Assembly (NCBI RefSeq): GCF_014651035.1
Contig: NZ_BMWC01000003.1
Location: 573,464-637,463, forward strand
From: Streptomyces lomondensis
GTDB taxonomy: Bacteria; Actinomycetota; Actinomycetes; Streptomycetales; Streptomycetaceae
DNA: 64,000 nt
Direction of reading: 5' to 3'
In this document: piece by piece, positions 35,330 to 46,003 of the stretch
How the letters are laid out: every line of letters begins with the position of its first letter
Position numbering within the stretch: position 1 is the first letter of the stretch
Position numbers and translations under genes: made by a program
The notes under the pieces: generated by a model
Told to the model about the DNA's origin: nothing
Seen by the model: the letters and a program-made list of their open reading frames with translations, nothing else
Database searches by the model: none

Positions 35330-37239
35330 GCGCGTCGCACGGCCAGAACCCCCGAAACCCCGGCGATCTGCTGGGCCGTGTACTGGACCTTCAGGCACCC
35401 GCATTCGCTCTGCTACACCGTCCGGAGAGCGGCGTCCCCGACACCGTGGACGTCCTGGTCGGCGACGTGACGCTGCCAGAGACCCTGGCCGACATTCCTC
35501 TCACCGATCAGCCGACGCCCGACAGCGCGGGGACCGAGCACGATGTCCTGGTCGTAGCGCCCTACCGGCAGATCACCGAGCGCGGCTTCACGGCTCCCGA
35601 CGACGGCGCACCCCTCATCGCCCTGTCCGTCATCAGCCAGGACCGGGTTTCCGTGCCAGAGCTCCTCCTCCGGCTCCCGGACGCGCCCACCTCCGTGACC
35701 GCCCTCGGCTTCGACATCGACGACGAGCAGTACGCCGAAACCGTGCGCCGCATCATCACGGACGAGATTGGCACCGGCGAGGGCGCCAACTTCGTCGTCA
35801 AACGCTCCTTCCTGGCCGAGATCAGCGGCTACTCACTCCGCGACGCGCTCGTGTTCTTCCGCCGGCTGTTGGTACGGGAGCAGGGCGTGTACTGGACCTT
35901 CGTCATCCACACCGGTGACCGCACCTTCGTGGGAGCCACCCCCGAACGGCACATCTCGGTGAGTGGCGGGACCGCGGTCATGAACCCGATCAGCGGCACC
36001 TATCGCTACCCGCCGGCCGGCCCCACGCTGGAAGGCGTCACCGAGTTCCTCGCCGACCGCAAGGAGACCGACGAGCTGTACATGGTCGTCGACGAGGAGC
36101 TGAAGATGATGGCCGGCGTCTGCGAGGGCGGCGGCCGTGTCCTGGGCCCCTATCTCAAGGAGATGGCCCGGCTGGCCCACACCGAGTACTTCATCGAGGG
36201 ACGCACCGACCGGGACGTGCGCGAGATCCTGCACGAGACGTTGTTCGCCCCCACCGTCACAGGCAGCCCGCAGGAGAGCGCGGTCCGGATCATCCGCAAG
36301 TACGAGCCCGAAGGCCGCGGTTACTACAGTGGTCTGGCCGCGCTGATTGGTCGGGACGTGGGCGGTGAGCGATCCCTCGACTCTGCCATCCTCATCCGCA
36401 CCGCCGACATCGACACCCACGGCCGAGTACGGATCGGGGTCGGCGCCACACTGGTCCGACATTCCGACCCACTGTCGGAGGTCGCCGAGACCCGCGCCAA
36501 GGCGTCCGGGCTCCTCAGCGCCCTGGAGAACGGACGTGCCCAGCGTTACGGCACCCACCCGGACGTCTGCGCGGCCCTGAGGCAGCGCAACAACGGCATC
36601 GCCCGGTTCTGGCTCGACGAGAGCGCCAGCCGACGGCCCGCAGTGACCGGGCTGGAGGGACTGAGTGCCCTGATCATCGACGCGGAGGACACCTTCACCG
36701 CCATGATCGGGCTTCAACTCCGCTCTCTGGGACTAAATGTGACGGTCCGTCACTTCGATGACCCCTATGCCTTTGGTGACCATGACCTCGTTGTGATGGG
36801 CCCGGGGCCGGGGGATCCCCGCGCGGCGGACGCCCCCAAGATTCGCAGCCTGCGCTCAGCGATCGACTGCCTGCTGGCCGAGCAACGGCCCTTCGTCGCC
36901 GTGTGCCTGAGCCACCAGGTGCTCAGCCTCGCCCTCGGCCTCGACCTGATCCGCCGGGACGTTCCGAACCAAGGCGTGCAACTGGAGATCGACCTGTTCG
37001 GCAGCCGGGAACGCGTCGGCTTCTACAACACCTTCGCCGCCCGCAACGACGAGGACAAACAGGACATCGCCGGGATCGGCGCCGTGGAGGTGAGCCGTGA
37101 CCCGGAGACCGGCGAGGTACACGCCCTGCGCGGGCCCGGCTTCGCCTCGATGCAGTTCCATGCCGAGTCGGTGCTCACCGTCGACGGGCCGCGCATCCTG
37201 GGCCGCACGATCCAGGAGGTACTGGGCCGTGCGGGTTGA
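35326..37239 (+). CDS. phzE: 2-Amino-2-deoxyisochorismate (ADIC) synthase
   Basis: 637 residues in the PhzE fusion layout. Residues 1-430 are the chorismate-binding MST domain ([46 protein letters not shown]). Residues about 445-637 are a class I glutamine amidotransferase (GPGPGDP, nucleophile C527 in AVCLSHQ, and MQFHAES with the His/Glu pair). It converts chorismate and glutamine to ADIC. ATG 35326 is inside the end of phzD. At its 3' end it carries the AGGAGGT ribosome site for the next gene (start 37229), overlapping it by 11 bases. Confidence 0.95.
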   Translation: MSASHGQNPRNPGDLLGRVLDLQAPAFALLHRPESGVPDTVDVLVGDVTLPETLADIPLTDQPTPDSAGTEHDVLVVAPYRQITERGFTAPDDGAPLIALSVISQDRVSVPELLLRLPDAPTSVTALGFDIDDEQYAETVRRIITDEIGTGEGANFVVKRSFLAEISGYSLRDALVFFRRLLVREQGVYWTFVIHTGDRTFVGATPERHISVSGGTAVMNPISGTYRYPPAGPTLEGVTEFLADRKETDELYMVVDEELKMMAGVCEGGGRVLGPYLKEMARLAHTEYFIEGRTDRDVREILHETLFAPTVTGSPQESAVRIIRKYEPEGRGYYSGLAALIGRDVGGERSLDSAILIRTADIDTHGRVRIGVGATLVRHSDPLSEVAETRAKASGLLSALENGRAQRYGTHPDVCAALRQRNNGIARFWLDESASRRPAVTGLEGLSALIIDAEDTFTAMIGLQLRSLGLNVTVRHFDDPYAFGDHDLVVMGPGPGDPRAADAPKIRSLRSAIDCLLAEQRPFVAVCLSHQVLSLALGLDLIRRDVPNQGVQLEIDLFGSRERVGFYNTFAARNDEDKQDIAGIGAVEVSRDPETGEVHALRGPGFASMQFHAESVLTVDGPRILGRTIQEVLGRAG

Positions 37240-37612
37240 CATCGCCTGGTGGGACCTCGACGGAACGCCGCAGACCATCGACTCCCTCCGGGAACACCTG
37301 AGGGACGGCGCGGTCGCCGCGTGGAGCGACGTACCGGGTCTGCGGCTGAAGTTCTGGATGGCGGACCGGCAGCGCAACCGGTGGGGTGCGGTGATGCTCT
37401 GGGAGGCGGACCGTCCCGCGGACCTGCCGCCCAACCGGGCCGCGCAGCTGATCGGCCGACCGCCCACCCACCGCACTCGCTTCGACGTCGAAGCCACGGT
37501 CGAGGGCATGCACATGCTGCCCCAACTCGGCGGACTTGGGCCCGTGTTCACGGCACCCACCTCAGCACCCGTGCGAATTCCGGGGGACATATCACCGTGC
37601 ACGAATACATAG
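37229..37612 (+). CDS. YdhR-like small dimeric alpha/beta-barrel protein inside the phz operon
   Basis: 127 residues. GTG 37229 is eight bases after AGGAGGT, which lies within phzE, and its stop lies inside phzF. The gene overlaps both neighbours and is surely translated with them. The sequence AWSDVPGLRLKFWMAD...GAVMLWE matches the pattern of YdhR-type putative monooxygenases, a ferredoxin-like dimeric barrel family that needs no cofactor. It is not part of the core phzA-G set. It may oxidise or shield an unstable intermediate. The identification is moderate and rests on a short pattern. Confidence 0.65.
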   Translation: MRVDIAWWDLDGTPQTIDSLREHLRDGAVAAWSDVPGLRLKFWMADRQRNRWGAVMLWEADRPADLPPNRAAQLIGRPPTHRTRFDVEATVEGMHMLPQLGGLGPVFTAPTSAPVRIPGDISPCTNT

Positions 37613-38430
37613 TCGTCGACGCCTTCGCCCGCACCCCGCTCGAAGGCAATCCCGTGGCGGTCTTCTTCGAAGCCGCCGATCTGACCACAGGCCTGATGCA
37701 GCGCATCGCCCGCGAGATGAACCTCTCCGAGGTCACCTTCGTCCTGCCGCCCGAACAGGGCGGAGACGCCCGCATCCGCATCTTCACCCCCGTCAACGAG
37801 CTGCCGTTCGCGGGCCATCCGCTGCTGGGCACCGCGGTGGCGCTGGGCCGCACGCTCAAGGAGGACCGGCTCCGGCTGGAGACCGCCATGGGCGTCATTC
37901 CGTTCGAAATATCGGACGAGGACGGTGTGTCGACCGTACGGATGCAACAGCCCGTCCCCACCTGGGAGCCGTACGCACACTGCGAGGAACTCCTGGCGGC
38001 GCTCGGCGTCGAACAGACCGTCGCGCCCGTGGAGATCTACCGCAACGGCCCCCGGCACGTCTTCGTGGGGCTCCCGACCGTCACGGCACTGTCCGCTCTC
38101 CGGCCCGATCACCGCGCACTCGGCCGCTTCCCGGACATGGCCGCCAACTGCTTCGCCGGCGCGGGCATCCACTGGCGGACCCGTATGTTCTCGCCCGCCT
38201 ACGGCGTGGTCGAGGACGCGGCGACGGGCTCTGCCGCCGGCCCCCTCGCCATCCACCTGGCCCGGCACCGACTCGCCGCCTACGGGCAGCACCTGGAGAT
38301 CCTCCAGGGCGTCGAGATGGGCCGTCCGTCCCTCATGCTCGCCACCGCCGAGGGCGCCGGCGAGACGGTCCGGTCGGTCGAGGTCGGCGGACACGGCGTC
38401 GTCGCCGCCCGCGGCACCCTCCACGTCTAG
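37597..38430 (+). CDS. phzF: trans-2,3-Dihydro-3-hydroxyanthranilate isomerase
   Basis: 277 residues, the expected length. PhzF moves a double bond in dihydrohydroxyanthranilate to give the aminoketone that dimerises. The general acid/base E45 (NLSEVTF) is conserved, as are the active-site stretches PVNELPFAGHPLLGTA and VVEDAATGSAAGPL. The GTG start 37597 has CGGGGGA 9 bases upstream and overlaps the end of the YdhR-like gene by 16 bases. No signs of damage. Confidence 0.95.
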   Translation: MHEYIVVDAFARTPLEGNPVAVFFEAADLTTGLMQRIAREMNLSEVTFVLPPEQGGDARIRIFTPVNELPFAGHPLLGTAVALGRTLKEDRLRLETAMGVIPFEISDEDGVSTVRMQQPVPTWEPYAHCEELLAALGVEQTVAPVEIYRNGPRHVFVGLPTVTALSALRPDHRALGRFPDMAANCFAGAGIHWRTRMFSPAYGVVEDAATGSAAGPLAIHLARHRLAAYGQHLEILQGVEMGRPSLMLATAEGAGETVRSVEVGGHGVVAARGTLHV

Positions 38431-38440
38431 CGAGGAACGC

Positions 38441-39079
38441 GTGAACAGCAGCCGATTCGAAAGCCTCACCGGCGAAGTCGACCTGGACTTCCCCGAGTAC
38501 GACGATCCGCCGGCCGAGCCGATGGCCCTCGTCCACCAGTGGATCACCGAAGCGACCGCACGCGAGGTGCGCGAACCACGCGCTCTGGCGCTCGCCACCG
38601 CCGACAGCCGGGGACGGGCCTCCAACCGCATCGTCTCCGTCACCGACATCACCGCTCGCGGACTGGTGTTCGCCAGCCACTCCACCAGCCAGAAGGGCCG
38701 GGAGATGACCGCCACCGGCTGGGCGTCCGGCCTCCTCTACTGGCGCGAGACGGGCCAGCAGCTCGTCCTCTCCGGCCCCGTGGCCCAGTTGAGCGACGCC
38801 GACTCCGACGCCCTCTGGTCCGGCCGCCCGATCCCCATGCACTCCATGTCCGCGGCCTCCCGGCAGAGCGAACCCCTGCGGGACGTGGCCGCCCTGCGCG
38901 CCGAGGCGGACCGCCTAGCCGCCCCAGGAGCCCCGCTGCCGCGCCCCGCCCGCTTCGTCGGATACCTGCTCGCCCCGGTCGCCGTGGAGTTCTGGTGCGC
39001 CGACTCGGACCGACTGCACCGCAGACTGCGCTACGACCGCCACGACCACGGGTGGCATACCAGCCACCTCCAGCCCTGA
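38441..39079 (+). CDS. phzG: PhzG, FMN-dependent oxidase of the PNPOx fold
   Basis: 212 residues, similar to pyridoxamine-phosphate oxidase. PhzG uses FMN to oxidise the hexahydro- and tetrahydrophenazine carboxylates and so fixes the aromatic product. FMN-site motifs RALALATADSRGRASNRIVSV, HSTSQKGREM and the C-terminal WHTSHLQP are present, the last matching the family's substrate-pocket ending. GTG 38441 has GAGGAAC just upstream, ten bases after phzF ends. It completes a phzB-C-D-E-F-G set. Confidence 0.93.
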   Translation: MNSSRFESLTGEVDLDFPEYDDPPAEPMALVHQWITEATAREVREPRALALATADSRGRASNRIVSVTDITARGLVFASHSTSQKGREMTATGWASGLLYWRETGQQLVLSGPVAQLSDADSDALWSGRPIPMHSMSAASRQSEPLRDVAALRAEADRLAAPGAPLPRPARFVGYLLAPVAVEFWCADSDRLHRRLRYDRHDHGWHTSHLQP

Positions 39080-39108
39080 CCCACTCGCCACCCGGAGGTG
39101 ATCGCCTC

Positions 39109-39660
39109 ATGAAAGGCTCAGCAGGCACTACCGGCGCAGCTCTGACGCACGCCTTGTCCAGGGTTCCCGGACCGGTGACCGTGGTCACGACCGTCGACGG
39201 CACCGGGCGGCGCCGGGGGTTCACCGCGACCTCCTTCAGCTCCCTGTCCCTGGATCCGCCCCTCGTCCTGGTCTGCCTGAACAAGACCGCCAGCACCCAC
39301 GGGGCGTTCACGTCCGCCGACCGCTTCCTGGTCAACCTCCTGGCCCATGACCAGGAGGAGGTCGCGCTCCGCTTCGCCCGATCCGGCGTCGACCGGTTCG
39401 CCGAAGGAGACGTCGAAGGGGACATCGTGCCCTGCGAGCTGGGCCTGCCCGGCTCGCCGGGAGCGTGCGCCCGGGTCGCCTGCGCCCTGCACGCCGTCCT
39501 GGACGGAGGCGACCACAGCATCCTCGTCGGCCGCGTCCTGGACACCCACGTGGACGACGACCGCACGCCGCTCGTCCACTACGACCGCACGTTCACCCAC
39601 CCGGCCGCCGCACTCGACCTGCCGGATCCGCTCCTGTCCCTCCACCTGGCGGACTGGTGA
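39109..39660 (+). CDS. Flavin reductase-like FMN-binding protein
   Basis: 183 residues of the HpaC/flavin reductase family: a split-barrel domain with GFTATSFSSLSLDPPLVLVCL near 37-57, NLLAHDQEEVALRFA and the closing LVHYDRTF. These enzymes reduce FMN or FAD with NAD(P)H for a partner monooxygenase. The partner is very likely the acyl-CoA-dehydrogenase-fold hydroxylase at 31651 that heads the same operon. ATG 39109 has CGGAGGTG upstream. It is 29 bases after phzG. Confidence 0.85.
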   Translation: MKGSAGTTGAALTHALSRVPGPVTVVTTVDGTGRRRGFTATSFSSLSLDPPLVLVCLNKTASTHGAFTSADRFLVNLLAHDQEEVALRFARSGVDRFAEGDVEGDIVPCELGLPGSPGACARVACALHAVLDGGDHSILVGRVLDTHVDDDRTPLVHYDRTFTHPAAALDLPDPLLSLHLADW

Positions 39661-39668
39661 GAACCGGC

Positions 39669-40283
39669 ATGGCCACCGCTGTGAAGGTCACCGTCGTCTA
39701 CTACTCCGCGACCGGCCATGTCACCGACATCGCCCGCGAGATCGCCGACACGGCCGAGAAGGCCAGCGCCGAGGTCCGGCTCCGCCGGGTCGCGGAACTG
39801 GCCCCGCAGGAAGTCATCGCATCCCAGCCCGCGTGGGCAGCCAACGTGGCGGCGACCGCCGGCATCCCGCTCGCCACCGTCGAGGACGTCGTCTGGGCCG
39901 ACGCCGTCCTCATGGGGTCCCCGACCCGGTTCGGCAACATCGCCGCCCAGCTCAAGCAGTTCCTCGACACCCTCGGCGGTGCCTGGAAGAGGGGCGAACT
40001 GGCCGACAAGATCTACAGCGGCTTCACCTCCACGGGCAGCCCGCACGGCGGCAACGAGTCCACGCTGCTCGCCCTCATGCACTCCTTCCACCACTTCGGC
40101 GGCATCGTCGTCGCCCCAGGGTTCACCCACCCGGACAAGTTCGTCGACGGCAACCCGTACGGCACCGCCCACCACGACGCGGGTGGCACCGTCCCGGTCG
40201 GCGACGTCACCCGCAATGCGGCCCGCGTCCAGACCGAACGCGTGGTGCGCCTCGCCAAGGCCCTCACCGCCGCCACCCTCTGA
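39669..40283 (+). CDS. wrbA: WrbA-type NAD(P)H:quinone oxidoreductase
   Basis: 204 residues with the flavodoxin-like FMN motif [14 protein letters not shown] at 8-21 and the WrbA signature [24 protein letters not shown], followed by [19 protein letters not shown]. WrbA enzymes make two-electron reductions of quinones, avoiding radical forms. In a cluster that makes a redox-cycling phenazine it may protect the cell or keep intermediates reduced (inference). The ATG used is nine bases after the flavin reductase stop. An alternative GTG 39657 overlaps it. A hairpin ends the unit. Confidence 0.85.
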   Translation: MATAVKVTVVYYSATGHVTDIAREIADTAEKASAEVRLRRVAELAPQEVIASQPAWAANVAATAGIPLATVEDVVWADAVLMGSPTRFGNIAAQLKQFLDTLGGAWKRGELADKIYSGFTSTGSPHGGNESTLLALMHSFHHFGGIVVAPGFTHPDKFVDGNPYGTAHHDAGGTVPVGDVTRNAARVQTERVVRLAKALTAATL

Positions 40284-40303
40284 CCCTCACCTCCCCCCCA
40301 GCA

Positions 40304-40345
40304 GGGCCGGAGAGTTCCGACATCCCCCGGGGAGCTCTCCGGCCC
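40304..40345 (+). terminator. Hairpin between wrbA and metK
   Basis: An 11-bp perfect stem (40304-40314 with 40335-40345), extendable with one mismatch, lies in the 127-base gap. It probably ends or attenuates the phz transcript, so the supply genes downstream may be expressed at a different level. Confidence 0.55.
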
Positions 40346-40410
40346 GACACCTTCACCCCCTCTCGTACGACCCTTCACAGCCAGCAGCCGCTGCGACCCC
40401 AGGGAGAGCC

Positions 40411-41604
40411 ATGTCCCGCCGCCTGTTCACCCCGGAGTCCGTGACCGAGGGACACCCCGACAAGATCGCCGACCGGATCAGCGACACCATCCTCGACGCC
40501 CTGCTCACGGAGGATTCGCGCTCGCGGGTCGCCGTGGAGACCCTGATCACCACCGGACAGGTGCACGTCGCCGGTGAGGTGGCCACCACCGCGTACGCGG
40601 ACATCCCCGGCCTGGTCCGTGACGCCGTCCTCGACATCGGCTACGACGCGTCCCAGAAGGGGTTCGACGGACGGTCGTGCGGGGTGTCCGTCTCGATCGG
40701 TGCGCAGTCCCCGGACATCGCGCGGGGGGTTGACGGCAGTGGCGCGGAGGCGGACCCGCTGGACGCCCAGGGCGCGGGCGACCAGGGCCTGATGTTCGGG
40801 TACGCCTGCGACGAGACACCCGAACTGATGCCTCTGCCCATCCAGTTGGCCCACCGGCTGTCGTACCGCCTCTCCCAGGTCCGCAAAAAGGGCATCGCGC
40901 CCTATCTGCGCCCGGACGGCAAGACCCAGGTCACCGTCGAGTACCTGGGCAGCCGGCCGGCCCGCCTCGACACGGTCGTCGTCTCCGCGCAGCATGCCGC
41001 CGACGTCGACCTGGACGGTCTGCTCACTCCCGACATCCGCAATCACGTCGTCGAACACGAACTGGCCCGGCTGGCGGCCGACGGCATCAAGCTGGACACC
41101 GAGGGCTACCGTCTTCTGGTCAACCCGACCGGCCGCTTCGAGATCGGCGGTCCGATGGGTGACGCCGGCCTGACCGGCCGTAAGATCATCATCGACACGT
41201 ACGGCGGCATGGCCCGCCACGGCGGCGGCGCCTTCTCCGGCAAGGACCCGTCCAAGGTGGACCGCTCCGCGGCGTACGCGATGCGCTGGGTCGCCAAGAA
41301 CGTCGTCGCCGCCGGCCTCGCCCGCCGCTGCGAGGTCCAGGTGGCGTACGCGATCGGCAAGGCCGAGCCGGTCGGCCTGTTCGTCGAGACCTTCGGTACC
41401 GCCGCCGTGCCGTACACAGCGATCGAGCACGCCATCCGACAGGTCTTCGACCTTCGCCCGGCCGCCATCATCCGCGACCTCGACCTGCTCCGCCCGATCT
41501 ACGCCCAGACCGCCGCGTACGGCCACTTCGGCCGCGAGCTGCCCGACTTCACCTGGGAGCGCACCGACCGGGTCGACGCCCTGCGCGAAGCGACCGGGGT
41601 CTGA
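40411..41604 (+). CDS. metK: S-Adenosylmethionine synthetase
   Basis: 397 residues, full length. MetK joins ATP and methionine to SAM. Signatures: [19 protein letters not shown] at the start, [18 protein letters not shown] in the middle and [19 protein letters not shown] towards the end. It begins a supply set after the hairpin: metK, adenosine-kinase-like gene and metF follow with 1-base gap and ATGA overlap. An extra metK in a biosynthetic cluster points to heavy methyl demand. ATG 40411 has AGGGAGAG. Confidence 0.95.
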   Translation: MSRRLFTPESVTEGHPDKIADRISDTILDALLTEDSRSRVAVETLITTGQVHVAGEVATTAYADIPGLVRDAVLDIGYDASQKGFDGRSCGVSVSIGAQSPDIARGVDGSGAEADPLDAQGAGDQGLMFGYACDETPELMPLPIQLAHRLSYRLSQVRKKGIAPYLRPDGKTQVTVEYLGSRPARLDTVVVSAQHAADVDLDGLLTPDIRNHVVEHELARLAADGIKLDTEGYRLLVNPTGRFEIGGPMGDAGLTGRKIIIDTYGGMARHGGGAFSGKDPSKVDRSAAYAMRWVAKNVVAAGLARRCEVQVAYAIGKAEPVGLFVETFGTAAVPYTAIEHAIRQVFDLRPAAIIRDLDLLRPIYAQTAAYGHFGRELPDFTWERTDRVDALREATGV

Positions 41605-41605
41605 C

Positions 41606-42574
41606 ATGCGGATCGCAGTCACCGGTTCCATCGCCACCGACCACCTGATGACGTTCCCCGGCCGCATCGCCGACCAACTGCTCGCCGACCGCCTCGACCA
41701 CGTCTCGCTGTCGTTCCTGGTCGACACCCTGGAGATCCGCGACGGAGGAGTGGCCGCCAACATCGCGTACGGCCTGGCCCAACTGGGCCACCGCCCGCTG
41801 CTGGTGGGGGCCGTGGGCGCGGACTTCACCCCGTACGGGCAGCGGCTGTCCGCGCTCGGCGTGGACACCTCCGGTGCCCACGTCTCCCGCACCCGCCACA
41901 CCGCCCGCTTCCTGTGCACCACCGACCCGGACGGCAACCAGATCGCCTCCTTCTACCCGGGAGCGATGACCGAGGCCACCGACATCGACCTCGCCGACGT
42001 CGTACGCCGGGGCGGAGGCGTCGACCTCGTCCTCATCGGCGCCGACGACCCGGCCGCGATGCTCCGCCACACGCGCGCGTGCCGCGCCCAGAGCATCCGC
42101 TTCGCCGCCGACCCGTCCCAGCAGCTGGCCCGGCTCGGCGACACCAAGATCCGCGAACTCGTCGACGGCGCCGACCACTTGTTCACCAACGAGTACGAAC
42201 ACGCACTGCTGCTCGCCAAGACAGGCTGGACCCGCGCCGACGTCCTGCGTCGCGTCGGCGTGTGGGTCACCACCCTCGGAGAGAAGGGCAGTCGCGTCGA
42301 ACGCGCGGATGAACCCGTGCTCGACGTCCCTGCCGTCCCGACCGCCGAGGCGGCCGACCCGACAGGCGCCGGAGACGCCTTCCGCGCCGGCTACCTGGCC
42401 GCCCTGGCCGCAGGCGAGGACACCGCCCGGTGCGCGCAGTCGGGCTCGGCACTGGCCGCCGAGGCCCTGTCCCGCATCGGCACCCAGACCTACACCACGA
42501 GCCCGACCCGACTGCGTGTGCTGACGACCGCAGCGTACGGACCGGAAACCCCGCCAGGAGGTGACACGGCATGA
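41606..42574 (+). CDS. PfkB-family kinase, probable adenosine kinase
   Basis: 322 residues of the ribokinase/PfkB family: start [11 protein letters not shown], glycine pair region [16 protein letters not shown], and anion-hole signature [13 protein letters not shown] near 250-262. Actinobacterial adenosine kinases look like this and phosphorylate adenosine to AMP. Between metK and metF the sensible role is to clear adenosine released from S-adenosylhomocysteine and so keep methyltransferases from being inhibited. No S-adenosylhomocysteine hydrolase gene is in the window. Start is one base after the metK stop. Confidence 0.8.
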   Translation: MRIAVTGSIATDHLMTFPGRIADQLLADRLDHVSLSFLVDTLEIRDGGVAANIAYGLAQLGHRPLLVGAVGADFTPYGQRLSALGVDTSGAHVSRTRHTARFLCTTDPDGNQIASFYPGAMTEATDIDLADVVRRGGGVDLVLIGADDPAAMLRHTRACRAQSIRFAADPSQQLARLGDTKIRELVDGADHLFTNEYEHALLLAKTGWTRADVLRRVGVWVTTLGEKGSRVERADEPVLDVPAVPTAEAADPTGAGDAFRAGYLAALAAGEDTARCAQSGSALAAEALSRIGTQTYTTSPTRLRVLTTAAYGPETPPGGDTA

Positions 42575-43506
42575 CGGCTCCCGCCCTGGTGGCCGAGCGG
42601 GCCCGCAAAGACCCCGCCAAACTGATCGCGGCAGGTCACCGCTCGTACTCCTTCGAGTTCTTCCCGCCCAAGACCGGCAAAGGGCAGCGCGCGCTGTGGG
42701 ACGCACTGCGCCGCGTCGAGCCCCTCAACCCGTCCTTCGTGTCGGTGACATACGGCGCCGGCGGCACCTCCCGCGAACGCACCACGGCGCTGACCCAGCG
42801 TATCGCCGAGGACACCACGCTGCGCCCGGTGGCCCACCTCACCGCTGTCGAGCACTCCATGGCCGAACTGCGCGCGATCATCGGCCGCTACGCCGATGCC
42901 GGCATCCGCGACATCCTCGCCCTCCGCGGAGACCCACCCGGAGACCCGCAGGGCCCGTGGATCCCCCACCCCCACGGCCTGCGGCACGCGGCCGAACTGG
43001 TCGAACTCGTCCGCCAGTGCGGCACCTTCAGCATCGGAGTCGCCGCGTTCCCGGAACGCCACCCCCGCTCACCCGACTGGGACACCGACATCCGCCACTT
43101 CATGGCCAAGTGCCGGGCCGGCGCCGACTACGCCATCACCCAGATGTTCTTCCGCGCCGAGGACTACCTCCGGCTGCGCGACCGACTCGCCGTCGCCGGC
43201 TGCGACACCCCGGTCATCCCGGGCATCATGCCCGCCACGCGCTACGAACAGATCGCCCGCTTCGCCCTCCTCAGCAATGCGACCTTCCCCGACGACCTCG
43301 CGCTGCGCCTGCGGACCGCTCAGTGCGACCCCGGCGAGTCCCGCCGCATCGGAGTCGACCATGGCACCGAACTCGCCCAGCGTCTGCTCGACGAGGGCGC
43401 CCCCGGACTGCACTACATCACCCTCAACCAGTCGTCCGCCGCCATGGACATCCACCGCGGACTGCGCCTGCCCGCACCGCCCCGCAACCCGGAGGCGTCC
43501 ACATGA
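42571..43506 (+). CDS. metF: 5,10-Methylenetetrahydrofolate reductase
   Basis: 311 residues, a typical FAD-dependent TIM-barrel MTHFR. Motifs are [12 protein letters not shown] with the catalytic Glu, [37 protein letters not shown] and [13 protein letters not shown]. It makes 5-methyltetrahydrofolate, the methyl donor that regenerates methionine. Together with metK and the kinase it closes most of the activated-methyl cycle. Its start overlaps the kinase stop by ATGA. Its stop overlaps the following aroA start (ATGA at 43503-43506). Confidence 0.93.
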   Translation: MTAPALVAERARKDPAKLIAAGHRSYSFEFFPPKTGKGQRALWDALRRVEPLNPSFVSVTYGAGGTSRERTTALTQRIAEDTTLRPVAHLTAVEHSMAELRAIIGRYADAGIRDILALRGDPPGDPQGPWIPHPHGLRHAAELVELVRQCGTFSIGVAAFPERHPRSPDWDTDIRHFMAKCRAGADYAITQMFFRAEDYLRLRDRLAVAGCDTPVIPGIMPATRYEQIARFALLSNATFPDDLALRLRTAQCDPGESRRIGVDHGTELAQRLLDEGAPGLHYITLNQSSAAMDIHRGLRLPAPPRNPEAST

Positions 43507-44822
43507 CCACGGATACTGTGCCGCCCGGCACGACGACGACTCTCACCGCTCGTATCCCCGGCTCCAAGAGCCTGACCAACCGGCTGCTTCTGCTCGCCGC
43601 AGCCGCCGAAGGCACGAGCCGGATCCACGCCCCGCTGGTCGGCGAGGACACGCTCGCCTTCCGCGACGCGCTGACGGACTTCGGCATCCGTGTGGGGGCC
43701 GGCCCGCTGGAGGAGTACTGGGAGGTGACGGGAGCGGGCCGGGGCCCGACCGGCCGGGCCCGTCTGTGGTGTGCGGACGCCGGTACGGCAGTCCGCTTCC
43801 TGCCGCCCTTCGCCGCCACCGGCCGCGGCACCTTCCTCTTCGACGGATCCTCCCAACTGCGAGCCCGACAGACCGCAGCGACCTCTGCTGGAGGCGCTGC
43901 GTGGACTGGGAGCCGACATCGAGGCGGGTCCGGGCGACGGGCTTCCGCTGCTGATCCGCGCCGTAGGACTGGCCGGCGGGGAGATCTCGGTGGAGTCCTC
44001 CCCGAGCAGCCAGTACCTCAGCGGCCTTCTGATGGCGGCACCTCTGATGCGCAACGGACTCCAAGCCCGCGCCCCCGGCCTGGTCAGCCGCCCCTACGTC
44101 GACATGACGCTGGCGCTGATGCGGCGCTACGGCGCCGACGTCGCCGAGGAGGGGGACGGCAACCTGCGGGTCGAACCGGGGGCGTACACGGCCACCGACA
44201 CGGTCGTCGAACCGGACGCCTCCACGGCTTCGTACGTCTTCGCCGCCGCAGCTGTGACGGGGCGCACGGTGACTGTGCCCGGCCTCGGCACGGGAAGCCT
44301 TCAGGGCGACCTCCGCTTCGTGGAAATCCTCGCGAAGGCGGGCGCCGAGGTGCGCGTGGACGCGGCCGCGACCACGGTGACCGGAACCGGACGACTGCGC
44401 GGGGGCTTCGCCGTCGACATGGGTGACATCTCGGACACCTTCATGACCCTCGCCGCGATCGCCCCGCTGGCCGACGCGCCGATCACGATCCACGGCATCG
44501 GACACGCGCGCCTGAAGGAGTCCGACCGCATCGCTGCCGTCGCGCAGAACCTGCGGGCCTGCGGCATCGACACCGCACAGGGTGCCGACTGGATCACCGT
44601 GCACCCGGCACGCCTCGCCCCACACGCATCGCCTGTTACCGCGATCATCGCATCGCGATGGCCTTCTCGGTGCTCGGCCTCACCGTGCCTAGCACGCTCA
44701 CCCTGGATGACCCGCGCTGTGTGGCGAAGACGTTCCCGGGACTCCACCACGAGCTGCGGCGGCTCTTCCCCTGGTACGAACTGCCTGCCGGTAAAGATGA
44801 GTTGATCGAGGAGCACCGTTGA
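43503..44822 (+). pseudogene. aroA: EPSP synthase (aroA) with two frameshifts
   Basis: The N-terminal part is clean from ATG 43503: ARIPGSKSLTNRLLLLAAA, then CADAGTAVRFLPPFAA and DGSSQLRAR. At about 43870-43880 the frame must shift (one or four extra bases) to give RPLLEALRGLGADIEAG and the rest, including LKESDRIAAVAQNL. At about 44615-44625 one missing C shifts it again, after which HRIACYRDHRIAMAFSVLG and KTFPGLHHELRRLF are read to TGA 44820. The two changes cancel, so the correct C-terminus and stop are reached. As written no intact enzyme can be made. Without the shifts it would be about 439 residues. Errors in the sequence are a real alternative. It sits in tight coupling with metF and aroC. 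Confidence 0.85.
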
Positions 44823-46003
44823 GCAGGTTGCGCTGGCTGACCGCGGGGGAGTCCCACGGTCCCGCACTCGTGGCGACGCTGGAGGGTCTTCCCGCCGGCG
44901 TGCCGATCACCACGGAGATGGTGGCGGACCACCTGGCCCGGCGCCGGCTCGGCTATGGACGCGGTGCGCGCATGAAATTCGAGCGCGACGAGGTCACCTT
45001 CCTCGGCGGCGTCCGGCACGGCCTCACCCTCGGTTCGCCGGTCGCGATCATGGTGGGCAACACCGAGTGGCCCAAGTGGGAGCAGGTCATGGCGGCCGAC
45101 CCGGTCGCCCCGGAGATCCTCGCGGGTCTGGCCCGCAACGCGCCGCTGACCCGCCCGCGTCCCGGCCACGCCGACCTCGCCGGTATGCAGAAGTACGGCT
45201 TCGACGAGGCCCGGCCGATCCTGGAGCGGGCCTCCGCCCGGGAGACGGCGGCCCGGGTGGCGCTGGGCGCGGTGGCCCGGTCGTACCTGAAGGAGACGGC
45301 CGGCATCGAGATCGTGTCGCACGTCGTCGAGCTGGCCTCCGCCAAGGCTCCGCAGGGCGTGTACCCGACGCCGGGGGACGTGGAGCGGCTGGACGCCGAC
45401 CCGGTGCGCTGCCTGGACGCGGACGCGTCGAAGGCGATGGTCGCGGAGATCGACCAGGCCCACAAGGACGGCGACACCCTCGGCGGTGTGGTCGAGATCC
45501 TGGCGTACGGCGTCCCGGTGGGCCTCGGCTCGCACGTGCACTGGGACCGCAAGCTGGACGCCCGTCTGGCGGGTGCGCTGATGGGCATCCAGGCGATCAA
45601 GGGCGTCGAGGTCGGCGACGGTTTCGAGCTGGCGCGTGTGCCGGGCTCGAAGGCGCACGACGAGATCGTGAACATGCCTGAGGGCATCCGGCGCGTCTCC
45701 GGCCGCTCCGGCGGTACCGAGGGCGGCCTGAGCACGGGTGAGCTGCTGCGGGTGCGGGCCGCGATGAAGCCGATCGCGACCGTGCCGCGGGCCCTGCAGA
45801 CCGTGGACGTGACCACCGGCGAGGCGACCCAGGCCCACCACCAGCGCTCGGACGTGTCCGCGGTCCCGGCCGCCGGTATCGTCGCCGAGGCGGTGGTCGC
45901 GCTGGTCCTCGCGGACGCGGTGGCGGAGAAGTTCGGCGGCGACTCCGTCCCCGAGATCCGCCGCAATGTCCAGTCGTACCTCGACAACCTGACCATCCGA
46001 TGA
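44819..46003 (+). CDS. aroC: Chorismate synthase
   Basis: 394 residues. It eliminates phosphate from EPSP to give chorismate, using reduced FMN. Family motifs: [22 protein letters not shown] at the start, [32 protein letters not shown] and [15 protein letters not shown], with conserved active-site His residues. The start is TTG 44819, overlapping the aroA stop as TTGA, so its translation depends on aroA being read to its proper end. That is notable given the frameshifts there. It feeds chorismate to PhzE. Confidence 0.93.
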   Translation: MSRLRWLTAGESHGPALVATLEGLPAGVPITTEMVADHLARRRLGYGRGARMKFERDEVTFLGGVRHGLTLGSPVAIMVGNTEWPKWEQVMAADPVAPEILAGLARNAPLTRPRPGHADLAGMQKYGFDEARPILERASARETAARVALGAVARSYLKETAGIEIVSHVVELASAKAPQGVYPTPGDVERLDADPVRCLDADASKAMVAEIDQAHKDGDTLGGVVEILAYGVPVGLGSHVHWDRKLDARLAGALMGIQAIKGVEVGDGFELARVPGSKAHDEIVNMPEGIRRVSGRSGGTEGGLSTGELLRVRAAMKPIATVPRALQTVDVTTGEATQAHHQRSDVSAVPAAGIVAEAVVALVLADAVAEKFGGDSVPEIRRNVQSYLDNLTIR

